From positions 50,152-114,151 of the forward strand of contig JACRTJ010000006.1 of the NCBI GenBank assembly GCA_014385265.1: a stretch of DNA of 64,000 nucleotides, in the 5' to 3' direction. The position numbers and the translations under genes were made by a program. Shown piece by piece: positions 17,691 through 26,899 of this stretch; the stretch's first letter is position 1; each line of letters starts with the position of its first letter. The notes under the pieces are model-generated. The model was not told the DNA's origin, searched no databases, and saw only the letters and a program-made list of their open reading frames with translations. Source of the stretch: Enterocloster hominis (ex Liu et al. 2021) (GTDB lineage: Bacteria > Bacillota > Clostridia > Lachnospirales > Lachnospiraceae).

Positions 17691-18562
17691 TGAGACTCCC
17701 CATGTTCCGGGGCGGCTGACGGACATTCCAGTTCTTTATATTCTTCATCCATATCCGGCTCTATGACGCTGTTGGGAATTTCTGTCCGGGGCCGTGCCGC
17801 AGTGTGTTTCGCAGGCTCCAGCCGGCTGTATGAGCTCTCCTCATGCTCTGCATTTTCGTACCGGCCGTATTTTCCATACTTCCCATACTTCCTGTATTTC
17901 CCGTACCGTCCATAATATCCGCCGTTTCCAGAGTCCGCCTTATTTAATACGGCTCCCAGGATCCTGCACTGGGAACGCTTTAACTGCTCCACCACCTTCT
18001 GCTCCACTCTCCAACTGACGGCTCCGCTCTCAATGATCAGGACGGCTCCGTCACAATGTCTGGCTACAATGGCTCCGTCGATCAGTCCGGCCATGGGCGG
18101 GGTATCGATGATGATATAGTCATACGCTTCCCTGAGCTTTTTCACTGTATCTCCGAAAAGCTCCTCTTCAAGAAGCTCTGCCGGATTGGGAGAAAACGGT
18201 CCGGCAAAGATCAGATCCAGTCCCCTGGTGCTGGTGGTGTATAAGACCTCCTCCAGCCTTTTCTGTCCGCTTAAAAACTGGGACAATCCGTTCAGCTTGT
18301 TTTTTAACTGATACCGGTAAGTAAGGATCGACTTACGGATGTCCGCGTCGATCAGCAGCGTGCGTTTTCCGATCTGGGCCAGGGCCTCCGCTGTTGCAAA
18401 GGAAAGATCACTTTTTCCCTCACTGGGGATTGCGCTGGTAAACATAATGACCCTTACGCTGCTTCCGCAGAACTGAATGTTGGTACGCAGCGTTTTCACT
18501 GCCTCGGTATATTCGTAATCACTGGTCTTTCCCGGTTTCAATTCCAGATGCATATCTTCCAT
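17687..18562 (-). CDS. cpsD: CpsD/CapB-type tyrosine autokinase
   Basis: A 291-residue BY-kinase: Walker A SAIPSEGKSD near residues 43-52, Walker A' TLLIDADIRKS and Walker B YDYIIIDTPP. After the kinase core comes a Tyr-rich tail (GYYGRYGKYRKYGKYGKY and more) with about ten tyrosines in GKY/GRY steps, the autophosphorylation cluster. A further 60 residues follow. It should pair with the Wzz-like protein encoded just upstream (1-base overlap at 18562) and be reversed by the PHP phosphatase, controlling chain length and export. Confidence 0.93.
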   Translation of the reverse strand: MEDMHLELKPGKTSDYEYTEAVKTLRTNIQFCGSSVRVIMFTSAIPSEGKSDLSFATAEALAQIGKRTLLIDADIRKSILTYRYQLKNKLNGLSQFLSGQKRLEEVLYTTSTRGLDLIFAGPFSPNPAELLEEELFGDTVKKLREAYDYIIIDTPPMAGLIDGAIVARHCDGAVLIIESGAVSWRVEQKVVEQLKRSQCRILGAVLNKADSGNGGYYGRYGKYRKYGKYGKYGRYENAEHEESSYSRLEPAKHTAARPRTEIPNSVIEPDMDEEYKELECPSAAPEHGESQ

Positions 18563-19362
18563 TACTCTTTTCCCCCCTTCCGTCTGGATCTGCCCTCCGG
18601 CTTCTGGCTTTCCTGATTCTCTCTGGGCGCAGTGCGGGCCTTCTTCTTTTTGGATTTCCGCTCAGCCTCCGCTCCCTTTCCATCCTCATTTCTCCTGGGA
18701 ACGGATGCAAGGACCGTCAGATCCAGATACCGCTCCACATCCTCTTCTGTCTGGATCGTGTCATTCAGGATCATCTGCATGGCTGTGATCCCACAGGTAA
18801 GGACCAGGCCAAGGAGCGCTCCCAGCGCCGCATTTCTGGTGTTGCTGGGACTGGACTTCTGGGTGGGCACCTGCCCCTCCTCTATGATCTTTGGGGGGAT
18901 CATTTCCATAATATCGCCGATGTAGCCGGAAGATACCGACGCGGTCCGGTCTACGATGGCCTTTGCCATCTGCGGATCCGGATCCGTAGCCGTGATCGCC
19001 AGGATACGGGTATCCGCAGGGTTATTGATCGAAATTTTCGATTTCAATATTTCATAGGAAATATTCAGATCCAGATCCCCAATGACCTCCTCCAGTACCG
19101 GACGGCTGGTGATGATCACCTTATAGTCCTGGGTCAGCTGGCTTCCGATCTGAAGATCCGCCAGGGATGTGAGGGTCGTTTCCTTCGATACGGCGTACAT
19201 CATGGATGTAGACGTGTACATGGGAGTCAGGGCGATCTTACTGAACGCAAAGCCCACAGTTCCCCCAAGAAAAGTCACAAGAATGATCAGCCAGAGCTTC
19301 TTTTTCCATACGCGGAAAAGCTCCAGCAGATCGATTTCCATTTCATTATTTCTGCTGTTCAT
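18562..19362 (-). CDS. cpsC: Wzz/YveK-type chain-length and kinase-activator protein
   Basis: A 266-residue membrane protein: N-terminal EIDLLELFRVWKKKLWLIIL starts the Wzz domain with the first membrane helix, an external coiled region follows, and the second helix (ALGALLGLVLTCGITAMQMI near residue 185) is preceded by the Pro-rich IPPKIIEEGQVPTQKSSPSN. A long basic cytosolic tail (KSKKKKARTAPRENQ) is the likely CpsD contact. It determines polymer length and activates the tyrosine kinase. A standard order of capsule regulators in Firmicutes. Confidence 0.9.
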   Translation of the reverse strand: MNSRNNEMEIDLLELFRVWKKKLWLIILVTFLGGTVGFAFSKIALTPMYTSTSMMYAVSKETTLTSLADLQIGSQLTQDYKVIITSRPVLEEVIGDLDLNISYEILKSKISINNPADTRILAITATDPDPQMAKAIVDRTASVSSGYIGDIMEMIPPKIIEEGQVPTQKSSPSNTRNAALGALLGLVLTCGITAMQMILNDTIQTEEDVERYLDLTVLASVPRRNEDGKGAEAERKSKKKKARTAPRENQESQKPEGRSRRKGGKE

Positions 19363-19386
19363 CTCATTCTTCCCCTGTTGTTCATT

Positions 19387-20127
19387 CTATCTGACTGCAC
19401 CGTCCTCCAGGATCCTCCTGGCATTTCCTTCCGTCAGACTTTTTTTGTATTCTGCATCCACATTTTTGTCCAGCCAGTCCAGCGCTCTCTTTATTTCCGG
19501 CGGCCGGTGATCCATCTGGTGCATATCGGTGCTTAAAAAATGGATCCGGTGCTCCCTGATCTGCTTCCGGCACCAGAATACGTCCCGGTCATACCATCGC
19601 CCCGTAAGGCTTTCATAATTGACCTGAAACAATGCGCCCATCTCCCGGAGACGCTCCAGCATCCCGCTTTCCCGGAGACATCCGTACCTCTCCGCATGGG
19701 CTAAAACAGGAATATACCCCAGACCACAAAGATTCCGGATCCCCCGGCTCATCCGTGAAAACGGCTCTGCCGGATTGAATTCCACAAGGATATAGCTGCT
19801 GTCTGCCAGGGTCAGGGCCTGTCCGCTCAAAAGCCTGTCGCCCAGATCCTCATGATAATAAAGCTCCTGACCCAGATACAGCTGAAAATCCGGGCAGCTC
19901 TTCCAGATCTCCGTCTGCACGCTTTTCAGAAGCTGTCTGTATTCATCTGGATCGCCCCGCCTGGAGAAATGGGGGGTGGCGATCACTGCGCGGATCCCCT
20001 GGCTGGCTGCTGAGACAGCCAGAGCGATGCTTTCTTTGAGATCCCTGGCTCCGTCGTCCACCCCCGGCAGGATATGCGCATGTATATCAATGATCTTTTT
20101 TCTGTCCAATTCCCGCAAAAATCTCAC
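19387..20127 (-). CDS. cpsB: CpsB/YwqE-type PHP tyrosine-protein phosphatase
   Basis: A 246-residue PHP-domain phosphatase: IIDIHAHILPGVDDGARDL carries the first metal His pair, IATPHF the next, then ILVEFNP, VLAHAERY and FLSTDMHQM. It dephosphorylates CpsD. First gene of the capsule transcript. The GTG at 20125-20127 opens the longest frame, but the TTG three codons in (20116-20118) has a better SD (AGGTGAG, 5 bases away) and may be the true start. Confidence 0.9.
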   Translation of the reverse strand: MRFLRELDRKKIIDIHAHILPGVDDGARDLKESIALAVSAASQGIRAVIATPHFSRRGDPDEYRQLLKSVQTEIWKSCPDFQLYLGQELYYHEDLGDRLLSGQALTLADSSYILVEFNPAEPFSRMSRGIRNLCGLGYIPVLAHAERYGCLRESGMLERLREMGALFQVNYESLTGRWYDRDVFWCRKQIREHRIHFLSTDMHQMDHRPPEIKRALDWLDKNVDAEYKKSLTEGNARRILEDGAVR

Positions 20128-20172
20128 CTGTTCTCATGGTCTGCGCATTGCATTCCATATTTTTCATAAGGT

Positions 20173-20201
20173 ACTCTACCACAGTATAAAAATAAATTCA
20201 A
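20173..20201 (-). promoter_or_regulatory. Promoter of the capsule operon
   Basis: On the minus strand TTGAAT (20196-20201) is followed after 17 bases by TAGAGT (20173-20178), about 45 bases upstream of cpsB. It is the only good sigma-A-type site ahead of the whole locus. Confidence 0.65.
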
Positions 20202-20217
20202 GGTTTTTTCGTTTAAA

Positions 20218-20265
20218 ACAGGTGTTAAATGTATGTTTGGAACAGGTGTGATAGTTTTTTATATT
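20218..20265 (+). promoter_or_regulatory. Promoter of the XRE regulator with repeated operator-like sites
   Basis: TTGGAA (20237-20242), 17 bases, TATATT (20260-20265) forms a sigma-A-type promoter for the rightward regulator. The octamer ACAGGTGT occurs at 20218-20225 and 20242-20249, 24 bases apart, the second lying between -35 and -10. Two same-face copies suggest an operator, possibly for the regulator itself. Confidence 0.5.
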
Positions 20266-20329
20266 CTGGTACTACTATTGAGCTGTTGGTTTAAAATTCC
20301 AGATTCATACAAAGAAAGTGAGGTCTCCC

Positions 20330-20683
20330 ATGCAACTTTACGACCGGATCGCTGCCGGCGACCGTATCCGGCAGCGGCGGCTTCTTCTAGGAATGACCCA
20401 GGAAGAGCTCGCTGAAAAGATCGGACGCGCCTACAAATACTGCCAGGATATTGAACGCGGCAGCTGCGGCATGTCCATTGAAACCCTGATCCTTCTATCC
20501 TCAAGTCTGAATGTTACCATGGACTACATCATCTATGGATACGAAGACACCGAACCAAAGACTCCGGAACAGCTTTTGGAAATGGAAGCCGTCGAAGAAC
20601 TCCTTGGGCACTGCAGCGAAAAAAAGCGCTCCTATGCCATGGAGCTTCTCCGGCTCTTTTTAAAGGCCTGCGACGAAAAATAG
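20330..20683 (+). CDS. XRE-family helix-turn-helix regulator
   Basis: A 117-residue protein: residues 11-66 form an HTH_3 domain (RIRQRRLLLGMTQEELAEKI, then YCQDIERGSCGMSIETLILL), followed by an acidic helical C-terminal part (EQLLEMEAVEELLGHCSEKK). The ATG at 20330 is preferred over a GTG at 20318 because AAAGTGAGG lies 6 bases before it. It is divergent from the capsule operon and shares the control region, so it probably regulates itself and perhaps the capsule genes. Confidence 0.85.
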   Translation: MQLYDRIAAGDRIRQRRLLLGMTQEELAEKIGRAYKYCQDIERGSCGMSIETLILLSSSLNVTMDYIIYGYEDTEPKTPEQLLEMEAVEELLGHCSEKKRSYAMELLRLFLKACDEK

Positions 20684-20698
20684 CCAGAAATGAAAAAA

Positions 20699-20740
20699 GC
20701 CCGCACCAGATCAATCTTCTCTGGTTCGGGCCATTTTCGT
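20699..20740 (+). terminator. Terminator of the XRE regulator gene
   Basis: A 12-bp imperfect stem (20699-20710 with 20720-20731) is followed by CATTTTCGTT on the plus strand, 15 bases after the regulator stop. Confidence 0.75.
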
Positions 20741-20741
20741 T

Positions 20742-20774
20742 AAAAAAAGAGCCCTGGATCCCTCCAGAGCTCTT
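20742..20774 (-). terminator. Terminator of the rpsB-tsf transcript
   Basis: Arms 20747-20758 and 20763-20774 pair with one mismatch; the minus strand continues with a run of T. It lies 30 bases past the tsf stop. Confidence 0.8.
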
Positions 20775-20805
20775 AAAATCTTTCTATGCTGTTTTGACGG
20801 GAAGC

Positions 20806-21747
20806 TTACTGTCCCATCTGCTTTGCAACCTCTGCTGCAAAGTCCTCGTTCTTCTTTTCCATTCCCTCGCCGGTCTCGAAGCGGACGAACTTCTTAACAG
20901 CGATCTTTGCGCCGTTGGCCTTTGCAACCTCAGCCACATACTGGGATACGGACTGCTTGCCGTCCTCTGCCTTTACATAAACCTGGTCTAAGAGGCAGAT
21001 CTCTTTCATTTCCTTGTTGATACGGCCCTGGATCATGCCCTGGATCACCTTCTCCGGCTTGGAAGCCTCCTTGGGATCGTTCATGATCTGCGCCATCAGG
21101 ATGCTCTTCTCATGCTCGATGAAATCGGCGCTGATCTCGCTGCGGTCGGTATACTGGGGCTTTAAGGCTGCACACTGCATTGCCACGTTTCTTGCCATTT
21201 CCTTAACAGCGTCGTTTACAACGTCTGTCTCAACATCCACAAGAACACCGATCTTGCCGCCGGCATGGATATAGGAAGCAACGAAACCGTTCTCCTCCTT
21301 TACCTGCTCAAAGCGGCGGATGTTCATGTTCTCACCGATGATGGAGATCTGGGAGGACAGAGCCTCTTTTACGGTCATGGACGGATCCTTTTCCCATTTC
21401 TCTTCCATAAATGCATCCATATCTGCTGCGCTGGTGTTCAGAGCCTGGGCTGCAACGTCAGCTGCGTAGGTCTGGAACTTCTCGTTCTTTGCCACGAAGT
21501 CTGTCTCAGCGTTTACCTCTACAACTACTGCGCTCTTCTCGTCTGCAGAAAGGGCTGTAACAACGATACCCTCTGCTGCGATACGGCCAGCCTTCTTCGC
21601 TGCGCCTGCAAGTCCTTTTTCACGTAAGAACTCAACGGCCTTGTCCATGTCGCCTTCGGTAGCTGCAAGAGCCTTCTTGCAGTCCATCATTCCGGCGCCT
21701 GTCATTTCTCTTAATTCTTTTACCATTGCGGCTGTTACTGCTGCCAT
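20806..21747 (-). CDS. tsf: Translation elongation factor Ts
   Basis: A 313-residue EF-Ts, the nucleotide exchange factor for EF-Tu. It opens with MAAVTAAMVKELREMTGAGM, the UBA domain with the conserved MMDCKKAL, followed by the TDFVAKNEKF core that contacts EF-Tu. The start at 21747 is set by GGAGGAAAC seven bases upstream and by family alignment; an upstream extension to 21795 has no support. It is 75 bases downstream of rpsB, the usual pair. Confidence 0.97.
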   Translation of the reverse strand: MAAVTAAMVKELREMTGAGMMDCKKALAATEGDMDKAVEFLREKGLAGAAKKAGRIAAEGIVVTALSADEKSAVVVEVNAETDFVAKNEKFQTYAADVAAQALNTSAADMDAFMEEKWEKDPSMTVKEALSSQISIIGENMNIRRFEQVKEENGFVASYIHAGGKIGVLVDVETDVVNDAVKEMARNVAMQCAALKPQYTDRSEISADFIEHEKSILMAQIMNDPKEASKPEKVIQGMIQGRINKEMKEICLLDQVYVKAEDGKQSVSQYVAEVAKANGAKIAVKKFVRFETGEGMEKKNEDFAAEVAKQMGQ

Positions 21748-21821
21748 GTTCGTTTCCTCCGATTTATGAATATACTCAAACGGCCGGATTCCCACGGAAA
21801 CCCGGCCGGCACTGCTGAGAT

Positions 21822-22556
21822 TTAAGCCTCTGCAGACTCTTCCTCTGCAGCCATCTCTTCAACTGCTTCTGCTTCGCCCTGGTTTGCCTCGATCACTGCG
21901 TCAGCCATCTTGGACACGATCAGCTTAACGGCTCTGATGGCGTCGTCGTTACCCGGGATCACATAATCCAGCTCTTCCGGATCGCAGTTTGTATCAGCGA
22001 TACCGATCAGCGGGATTCCCAGAGTGTGGGCTTCCTGTACGCAGATTCTTTCCTTCTTCGGATCTACAACAAAGATCGCATCCGGGATCTTCTTCATTTC
22101 CTTGATGCCGCCCAGGTTCTTCTCTAACTTCTCCCACTCTTTCTTAAGAGCGATTACTTCCTTCTTGGGAAGTACGTCGAAGGTTCCGTCCTCAGCCATC
22201 TTCTCGATCGCTTTTAATCTTGCGATTCTGGACTGGATGGTCTTGAAGTTGGTGAGCATGCCGCCCAGCCATCTCTCGTTTACATAGAACATGTTGCAGC
22301 GCTCTGCCTCTGTCTTGATGGCATCCTGGGCCTGCTTCTTTGTTCCTACGAACAGGATGGTGCCGCCGTCTGCAGCGATGTCAGCGATGGCCTTGTAAGC
22401 CTCGTCAACCTTGCCTACGGATTTCTGAAGATCGATGATGTAGATACCATTTCTCTCAGTGTAGATGTACGGAGCCATTTTGGGGTTCCATCTTCTTGTC
22501 TGGTGGCCGAAATGTACGCCGGCTTCCAGAAGCTGCTTCATTGAAATAACGCTCAT
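21822..22556 (-). CDS. rpsB: 30S ribosomal protein S2
   Basis: A 244-residue S2: [40 protein letters not shown], with the conserved [14 protein letters not shown] and the [13 protein letters not shown] segment. An acidic Glu/Ala tail ends the protein. The start at 22556 follows GGAGGAAAG; the frame extends to 22607 without a ribosome site. A good promoter lies at 22671-22699. Confidence 0.97.
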   Translation of the reverse strand: MSVISMKQLLEAGVHFGHQTRRWNPKMAPYIYTERNGIYIIDLQKSVGKVDEAYKAIADIAADGGTILFVGTKKQAQDAIKTEAERCNMFYVNERWLGGMLTNFKTIQSRIARLKAIEKMAEDGTFDVLPKKEVIALKKEWEKLEKNLGGIKEMKKIPDAIFVVDPKKERICVQEAHTLGIPLIGIADTNCDPEELDYVIPGNDDAIRAVKLIVSKMADAVIEANQGEAEAVEEMAAEEESAEA

Positions 22557-22670
22557 TTTCTTTCCTCCATATGGTTTTTTTCTTCCGCCTGCATCTGACT
22601 TCCTCAAAGACCGCCGGTTTCGGCAGCACCATTTTCAGAATCCGCAGACGTGCATATTGTCAGCTTTTCA

Positions 22671-22699
22671 AATATAACATAAGTATTCCCGGTGTGCAA
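22671..22699 (-). promoter_or_regulatory. Promoter of rpsB-tsf
   Basis: TTGCAC (22694-22699), 17 bases, TATATT (22671-22676) on the minus strand, giving a leader of about 105 bases before rpsB. Confidence 0.7.
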
Positions 22700-22780
22700 G
22701 TGTTTTTTCACATTCTTTTGCAAAAAAGAAAGCGCCGTCCGATACCGGAAGCGCCCTCTTTTCCATATTCCGCAGGCAGA

Positions 22781-23563
22781 TTACTTGTTGCCCGTCTTTT
22801 TCAGGTTCTTTAACTCGTCAAAGATCACGTCGTTGAGGACCTTGATATACGTTCCCTTCATACCGGAGGACCGGGACTCAATGACACCGGCGCTCTCAAA
22901 TTTCCTCAAAGCGTTTACGATAACGGAACGGGTGATGCCCACACGGTCTGCGATCTTGCTGGCAACCAGGATCCCTTCATTTCCGTCCAGCTCGTCGAAA
23001 ATATGCGTGATGGCTTCCAGCTCTGAAAACGAAAGCGTGCTGATGGCCGATTTCACGATCTGCACCTTTCTGGTCTCCTCCGCGTTCTCCTCGTTGACGG
23101 AGCGCATCATTTCCAGTCCGACTACGGTGGTGCCGTACTCGCATAAAATGATATCGTCAATGTCGTACTGTTCGTCCGCTTTATAGATGAACAGTGTTCC
23201 AAGACGCTCTCCGGCAATATCGATGGGAGTAATGATCGCCTGGTACTTCTTTACATTTTCTTCTGCAAATCCCAGTGTGGCGAGATTTACGTTTTCTTTT
23301 GTGGAAAGTACGCTTAACAGACGTTCATTGAGCATTTTATCAATATAGCCGCCCACCTTGTCCTCGATCAGCTCATGGATCTCATCCACCTCCGGACAGA
23401 TGCTCACTCCAAGAACCTTTCCCTTCTTACTGATCACCAGGATATTTGACAGTAAGATCTCGCTCAGTACCTTACAGATATCGTTGAATACCACTTTGTG
23501 AGAATTGTTGTTATGAAGTAATTTGTTAATTTTTCGGGTCTTGTCCAATAATTCCACACTCAT
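22781..23563 (-). CDS. codY: GTP- and branched-chain-amino-acid-sensing repressor CodY
   Basis: A 260-residue CodY: N-terminal GAF domain (LLDKTRKINKLLHNNNSHKV) that binds branched-chain amino acids, and C-terminal winged helix (EGILVASKIADRVGITRSVI followed by NALRKFESAGVIESRS), almost identical in pattern to other clostridial CodY. It represses nitrogen, peptide uptake and virulence-type genes when nutrients are plentiful. A perfect SD (AAGGAGG) precedes the ATG. Located between rpsB and topA, as in many Clostridia. Confidence 0.97.
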   Translation of the reverse strand: MSVELLDKTRKINKLLHNNNSHKVVFNDICKVLSEILLSNILVISKKGKVLGVSICPEVDEIHELIEDKVGGYIDKMLNERLLSVLSTKENVNLATLGFAEENVKKYQAIITPIDIAGERLGTLFIYKADEQYDIDDIILCEYGTTVVGLEMMRSVNEENAEETRKVQIVKSAISTLSFSELEAITHIFDELDGNEGILVASKIADRVGITRSVIVNALRKFESAGVIESRSSGMKGTYIKVLNDVIFDELKNLKKTGNK

Positions 23564-23621
23564 TATCCGAAAACCTCCTTCTCTTCACAATATCGTATAG
23601 CAAAAATGTTCTTTCACGAGA

Positions 23622-23650
23622 ATTGTAACACGATATTTCATGAATATCAA
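23622..23650 (-). promoter_or_regulatory. Promoter of codY
   Basis: TTGATA (23645-23650), 17 bases, TACAAT (23622-23627) on the minus strand, about 60 bases before the codY start and after the topA stop. Confidence 0.7.
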
Positions 23651-23711
23651 GACTTTTTCGTTTAATTAAGAAATATTTATCCTTTATTTCATAAAGGTGT
23701 CACATTTCCCC

Positions 23712-25790
23712 CTATGAGTCTTGTCTATTTTTCACAAAACCGCACTGTTCATTGGAGCATGCCAGCTTATTTCCCTTTTCAACCATATAGCTTCCGCATT
23801 CCGGACACTTCTCTCTGGACGGCTTCTGCCAGGAGATAAAATCGCACTCCGGATTGCCCTCGCAGCCGTAAAATTTTCTTCCCTTTTTCGTCTTTTTGAT
23901 GACCACTTCTTTTCCGCATTTGGGACAGGGGGTTCCCGTTTTTTCAAAATACGGCTTCGTGTTGCGGCATTCAGGGAAGCCGGGACAGGCCAGGAACTTC
24001 CCGTGGGGGCCATATTTGATGACCATGCGCCTTCCACAGAGTTCACACAGCTCATCGGACTCCTCGTCGGCAATATGAACGGTTTCCAGGGTCTCCTTTG
24101 CTTCCTCAACTGCTTCGCAGAGATCCGGATAAAAGTTTCTTACAACAGTCTTCCAGCTGGTATTTCCCTCCCCCACGCTGTCCAGGAGGAATTCCAGGTT
24201 CGCTGTGAAGGTAAGGTCCACAATGCTGGGGAAGCACTGCTTCATGATCCGGTTTACCACCTCGCCCAGCTCCGTCACATAGAGATTCTTATTTTCTTTG
24301 GTGATGTACCGTCTCGACAGGATCGTGGTGATGGTGGGAGCATAGGTACTGGGACGTCCGATGCCCTGCTCCTCCAGAGCCTTTACCAGGGAGGCCTCCG
24401 TATAATGGGCCGGCGGCTGGGTAAAGTGCTGTGCGTCCTCCAGGCTTACCAGCTCCAGCTCCTGGCCCTTTTCCAGCTTTGCCAGAAGCTGGTTCTTTTC
24501 TTCCTTATCGTCAGCCTCCATATAGACTGACATAAAGCCGTCAAACTTCACCCTGGAGGCCGTCATGGTGAACTGGACTCCTTCTGCACCGATCTTTACG
24601 GATGTGGTCTCATAAACGGCTGCTGCCATGCGGCTGGCGGCAAACCGCTTCCAGATCAGCTGGTATAAGCGGAACTGGTCCCTGGACAGGGACTCCTTCA
24701 CCTGCGTCGGGGTCAGGGCAATATTGGTAGGACGGATGGCCTCATGGGCATCCTGGATCTTTCCCGATGCCTTTTTCTCGCTCTCCCGCTGGGAAACGTA
24801 CTGGCTGCCGTACTGCTCTTCAATGAAGGCTCTGGCCGTCTTGTCTGCCTCCTCGGCCACGCGGGTGGAGTCGGTCCTCAGATAGGTGATAAGACCGATG
24901 GTGCCATGGCCCTTCACGTCCACGCCCTCATATAACTGCTGGGCGACCCGCATGGTCTTCTGAGTGGAGAAATTCAGGGCCTTGGAGGCCTCCTGCTGCA
25001 TGGTGCTGGTGGTAAATGGGATCGGGGGCTTTTTGGTCCTCTCTCCGTTTTTGATCTCCTCCACCAGGAATTTCTTTCCCTCCAGAAAGCTCCGGATCTC
25101 CTCCATTTCAGCACGGCTCCGGATCTCGGTCCTTCCGTTCTGGTCGTGGTGGAACCTGGCAGTCATGGGCTTCCTGGCTCCCGGAGCCTTAAGTCCCGCC
25201 TCCAGGCTCCAGTACTCCTCGGGGATAAAGGCCGCGATCTCGTCCTCCCGATCGCAGATCATCCGCAGGGCCACCGACTGGACACGGCCGGCGCTTAATC
25301 CCCTTTTTACCTTTTCCCAGAGGATCGGGCTGATGCTGTATCCCACCATACGGTCCAGCATACGCCTGGCCTGCTGGGCGTCCACCAGATTCATATCGAT
25401 GGCTCTGGGCTCCTTTAAGGATGTTTTCACCGCGTTTTTCGTGATCTCATTGAAGCTGATCCGATATACCTTTTTATCCTTCACCTCATCCAGCTTCAGC
25501 GCCTTTAACAGATGCCAGGAGATGGCTTCCCCCTCCCGGTCCGGGTCCGTTGCCAGATAGATCTTATCGGCCTTCTTGACTTCCTTTCTCAGCCTGGCAA
25601 GGACCTCGCCCTTTCCACGGATCGTAATATATTTCGGTTCAAAATCGTTGTTCACATCAATGCCGAACTGGCTTTTGGGAAAATCCCGTACATGACCGCC
25701 GGACGCGTCCACCTCATAGCTGGATCCTAAAAATTTCTTAATAGTTTTCACCTTTGCAGGAGACTCTACGATCACAAGATTACTGGCCAT
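23712..25790 (-). CDS. topA: DNA topoisomerase I
   Basis: A 692-residue type IA topoisomerase that relaxes negative supercoils. TOPRIM domain at the start (LVIVESPAKVKTIKKFLG; DPDREGEAISWHLL), catalytic Tyr in GLITYLRTDSTR, and three C-terminal Cys4 zinc ribbons (CELCGRRM...CPGFPEC; CPKCGKEV...CEGNPEC; CPECGSYM...CSNEQC). Full length. It follows dprA with a 7-base gap, so yifB-dprA-topA may be one unit. Confidence 0.97.
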   Translation of the reverse strand: MASNLVIVESPAKVKTIKKFLGSSYEVDASGGHVRDFPKSQFGIDVNNDFEPKYITIRGKGEVLARLRKEVKKADKIYLATDPDREGEAISWHLLKALKLDEVKDKKVYRISFNEITKNAVKTSLKEPRAIDMNLVDAQQARRMLDRMVGYSISPILWEKVKRGLSAGRVQSVALRMICDREDEIAAFIPEEYWSLEAGLKAPGARKPMTARFHHDQNGRTEIRSRAEMEEIRSFLEGKKFLVEEIKNGERTKKPPIPFTTSTMQQEASKALNFSTQKTMRVAQQLYEGVDVKGHGTIGLITYLRTDSTRVAEEADKTARAFIEEQYGSQYVSQRESEKKASGKIQDAHEAIRPTNIALTPTQVKESLSRDQFRLYQLIWKRFAASRMAAAVYETTSVKIGAEGVQFTMTASRVKFDGFMSVYMEADDKEEKNQLLAKLEKGQELELVSLEDAQHFTQPPAHYTEASLVKALEEQGIGRPSTYAPTITTILSRRYITKENKNLYVTELGEVVNRIMKQCFPSIVDLTFTANLEFLLDSVGEGNTSWKTVVRNFYPDLCEAVEEAKETLETVHIADEESDELCELCGRRMVIKYGPHGKFLACPGFPECRNTKPYFEKTGTPCPKCGKEVVIKKTKKGRKFYGCEGNPECDFISWQKPSREKCPECGSYMVEKGNKLACSNEQCGFVKNRQDS

Positions 25791-25797
25791 ACCAACC

Positions 25798-26889
25798 TCA
25801 CAACTTTCTGCAATAATATTGATCCCCGTTCCCCTGGACCATTCCCATCAATTCCAGTTTCAGCAAACATTCCATTGTTTCCGTGACGGATAAGCCGCAC
25901 GCATCCATGATCTCTTCCAGGGTTCCGGACCGCGAATCTAAGAAACTATACACCATATTTTCATTCTTTGCAAGCCTCTTTTCTGTTTTTTTATCAGCCC
26001 TTGTCTTTTTTTCAAATTTTATCCCAAAGGCTTCCAGCACATCCTCCGGTCCCAGGCAGACGGCGGCTCCGTTCTGGATCAGCCGGTTGCAGCCGCGGCT
26101 TAGGGGATCTGTGATCCGCCCCGGGACGGCAAATACCTCTTTCCCCTGCTCCAGAGCCAGGTCGGCAGTGATCAGGGAGCCGCTTTTTTCCCTGGCCTCC
26201 ACCAGGATGACTGCGTCCGAAAGGCCGCTGATGATCCGGTTCCTCATGGGAAAATTCATGGGAAGGGGGCTGGTCCCAGGCACAAATTCCGACAGGACGC
26301 CTCCCTGGAGCTCCATTTTTTTAAACAACCCGTAATTCTCCCGGGGATAGCACCGGTCGGCTCCGCAGCCCAGGACCGCAAAGGTCTTCCCTCCCGCCTC
26401 CAGCGCGCCCTTATGGGCCGCTCCGTCGATGCCCAGGGCCAGGCCGCTGATCACCTGGACGCCAGCCTCCGCCAGACGGAAGGCCAGCCGCTCTGCGGTC
26501 TGACGGCCCAGCTCCGTGCAGCTTCTGGCCCCTACGATGGCCGCCGTAAACCGGTCCTTTGCCGGAAGGGTTCCCCGGACGAACAGCCCTGCCGGACGGT
26601 CCCTGAAGGGAAGGAGCCGTCCGGGGTATCCCTCCTCCCACCAGGCAATAAACCGGAGCCCTCTTTTTTCCAGGGCTGCAAAGTCCTCCCGGAGCTCTTC
26701 TTCCCGCAGCCGGGCTTCCAGAAGCCCGGAAAGTCTTCCATGGCTTAAAAGCCCCGACCGCTCCAGCTCCCTTTTTTCCGCCTTCCATATGTGCTCATAG
26801 CTGCCAAAATGTTCATACAGCCTTTGGGCTGTGACTGCTCCGGTCCCGGCTGCGTGAAGGAGCAGATAAAGGTATTCTTTTTCTGTCAT
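25798..26889 (-). CDS. dprA: DNA-processing protein DprA
   Basis: A 363-residue DprA, which loads RecA on incoming single-stranded DNA. The Rossmann core reads AAIVGARSCTELGRQTAERL, VISGLALGIDGAAHKGAL, VLGCGADRCYPREN, then RNRIISGLSDAVILVEAREK, and the tail carries a winged-helix DML1-like domain. The ATG at 26889 follows AGGGGGAGG; an in-frame extension to 26937 would overlap yifB. Its presence with comM/yifB hints at, but does not prove, competence. Confidence 0.95.
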   Translation of the reverse strand: MTEKEYLYLLLHAAGTGAVTAQRLYEHFGSYEHIWKAEKRELERSGLLSHGRLSGLLEARLREEELREDFAALEKRGLRFIAWWEEGYPGRLLPFRDRPAGLFVRGTLPAKDRFTAAIVGARSCTELGRQTAERLAFRLAEAGVQVISGLALGIDGAAHKGALEAGGKTFAVLGCGADRCYPRENYGLFKKMELQGGVLSEFVPGTSPLPMNFPMRNRIISGLSDAVILVEAREKSGSLITADLALEQGKEVFAVPGRITDPLSRGCNRLIQNGAAVCLGPEDVLEAFGIKFEKKTRADKKTEKRLAKNENMVYSFLDSRSGTLEEIMDACGLSVTETMECLLKLELMGMVQGNGDQYYCRKL

Positions 26890-26899
26890 GATCCTCCCC

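Noticed and set aside
17830..17930. Tandem DNA repeat in cpsD as a CRISPR-like or minisatellite array
   Set aside because: Explained by the Tyr-rich codon pattern of the kinase tail; units are too short and coding.
22715..22760. Terminator after codY
   Set aside because: The repeated AGCGCC is a direct, not inverted, repeat; only a 4-bp stem can form.
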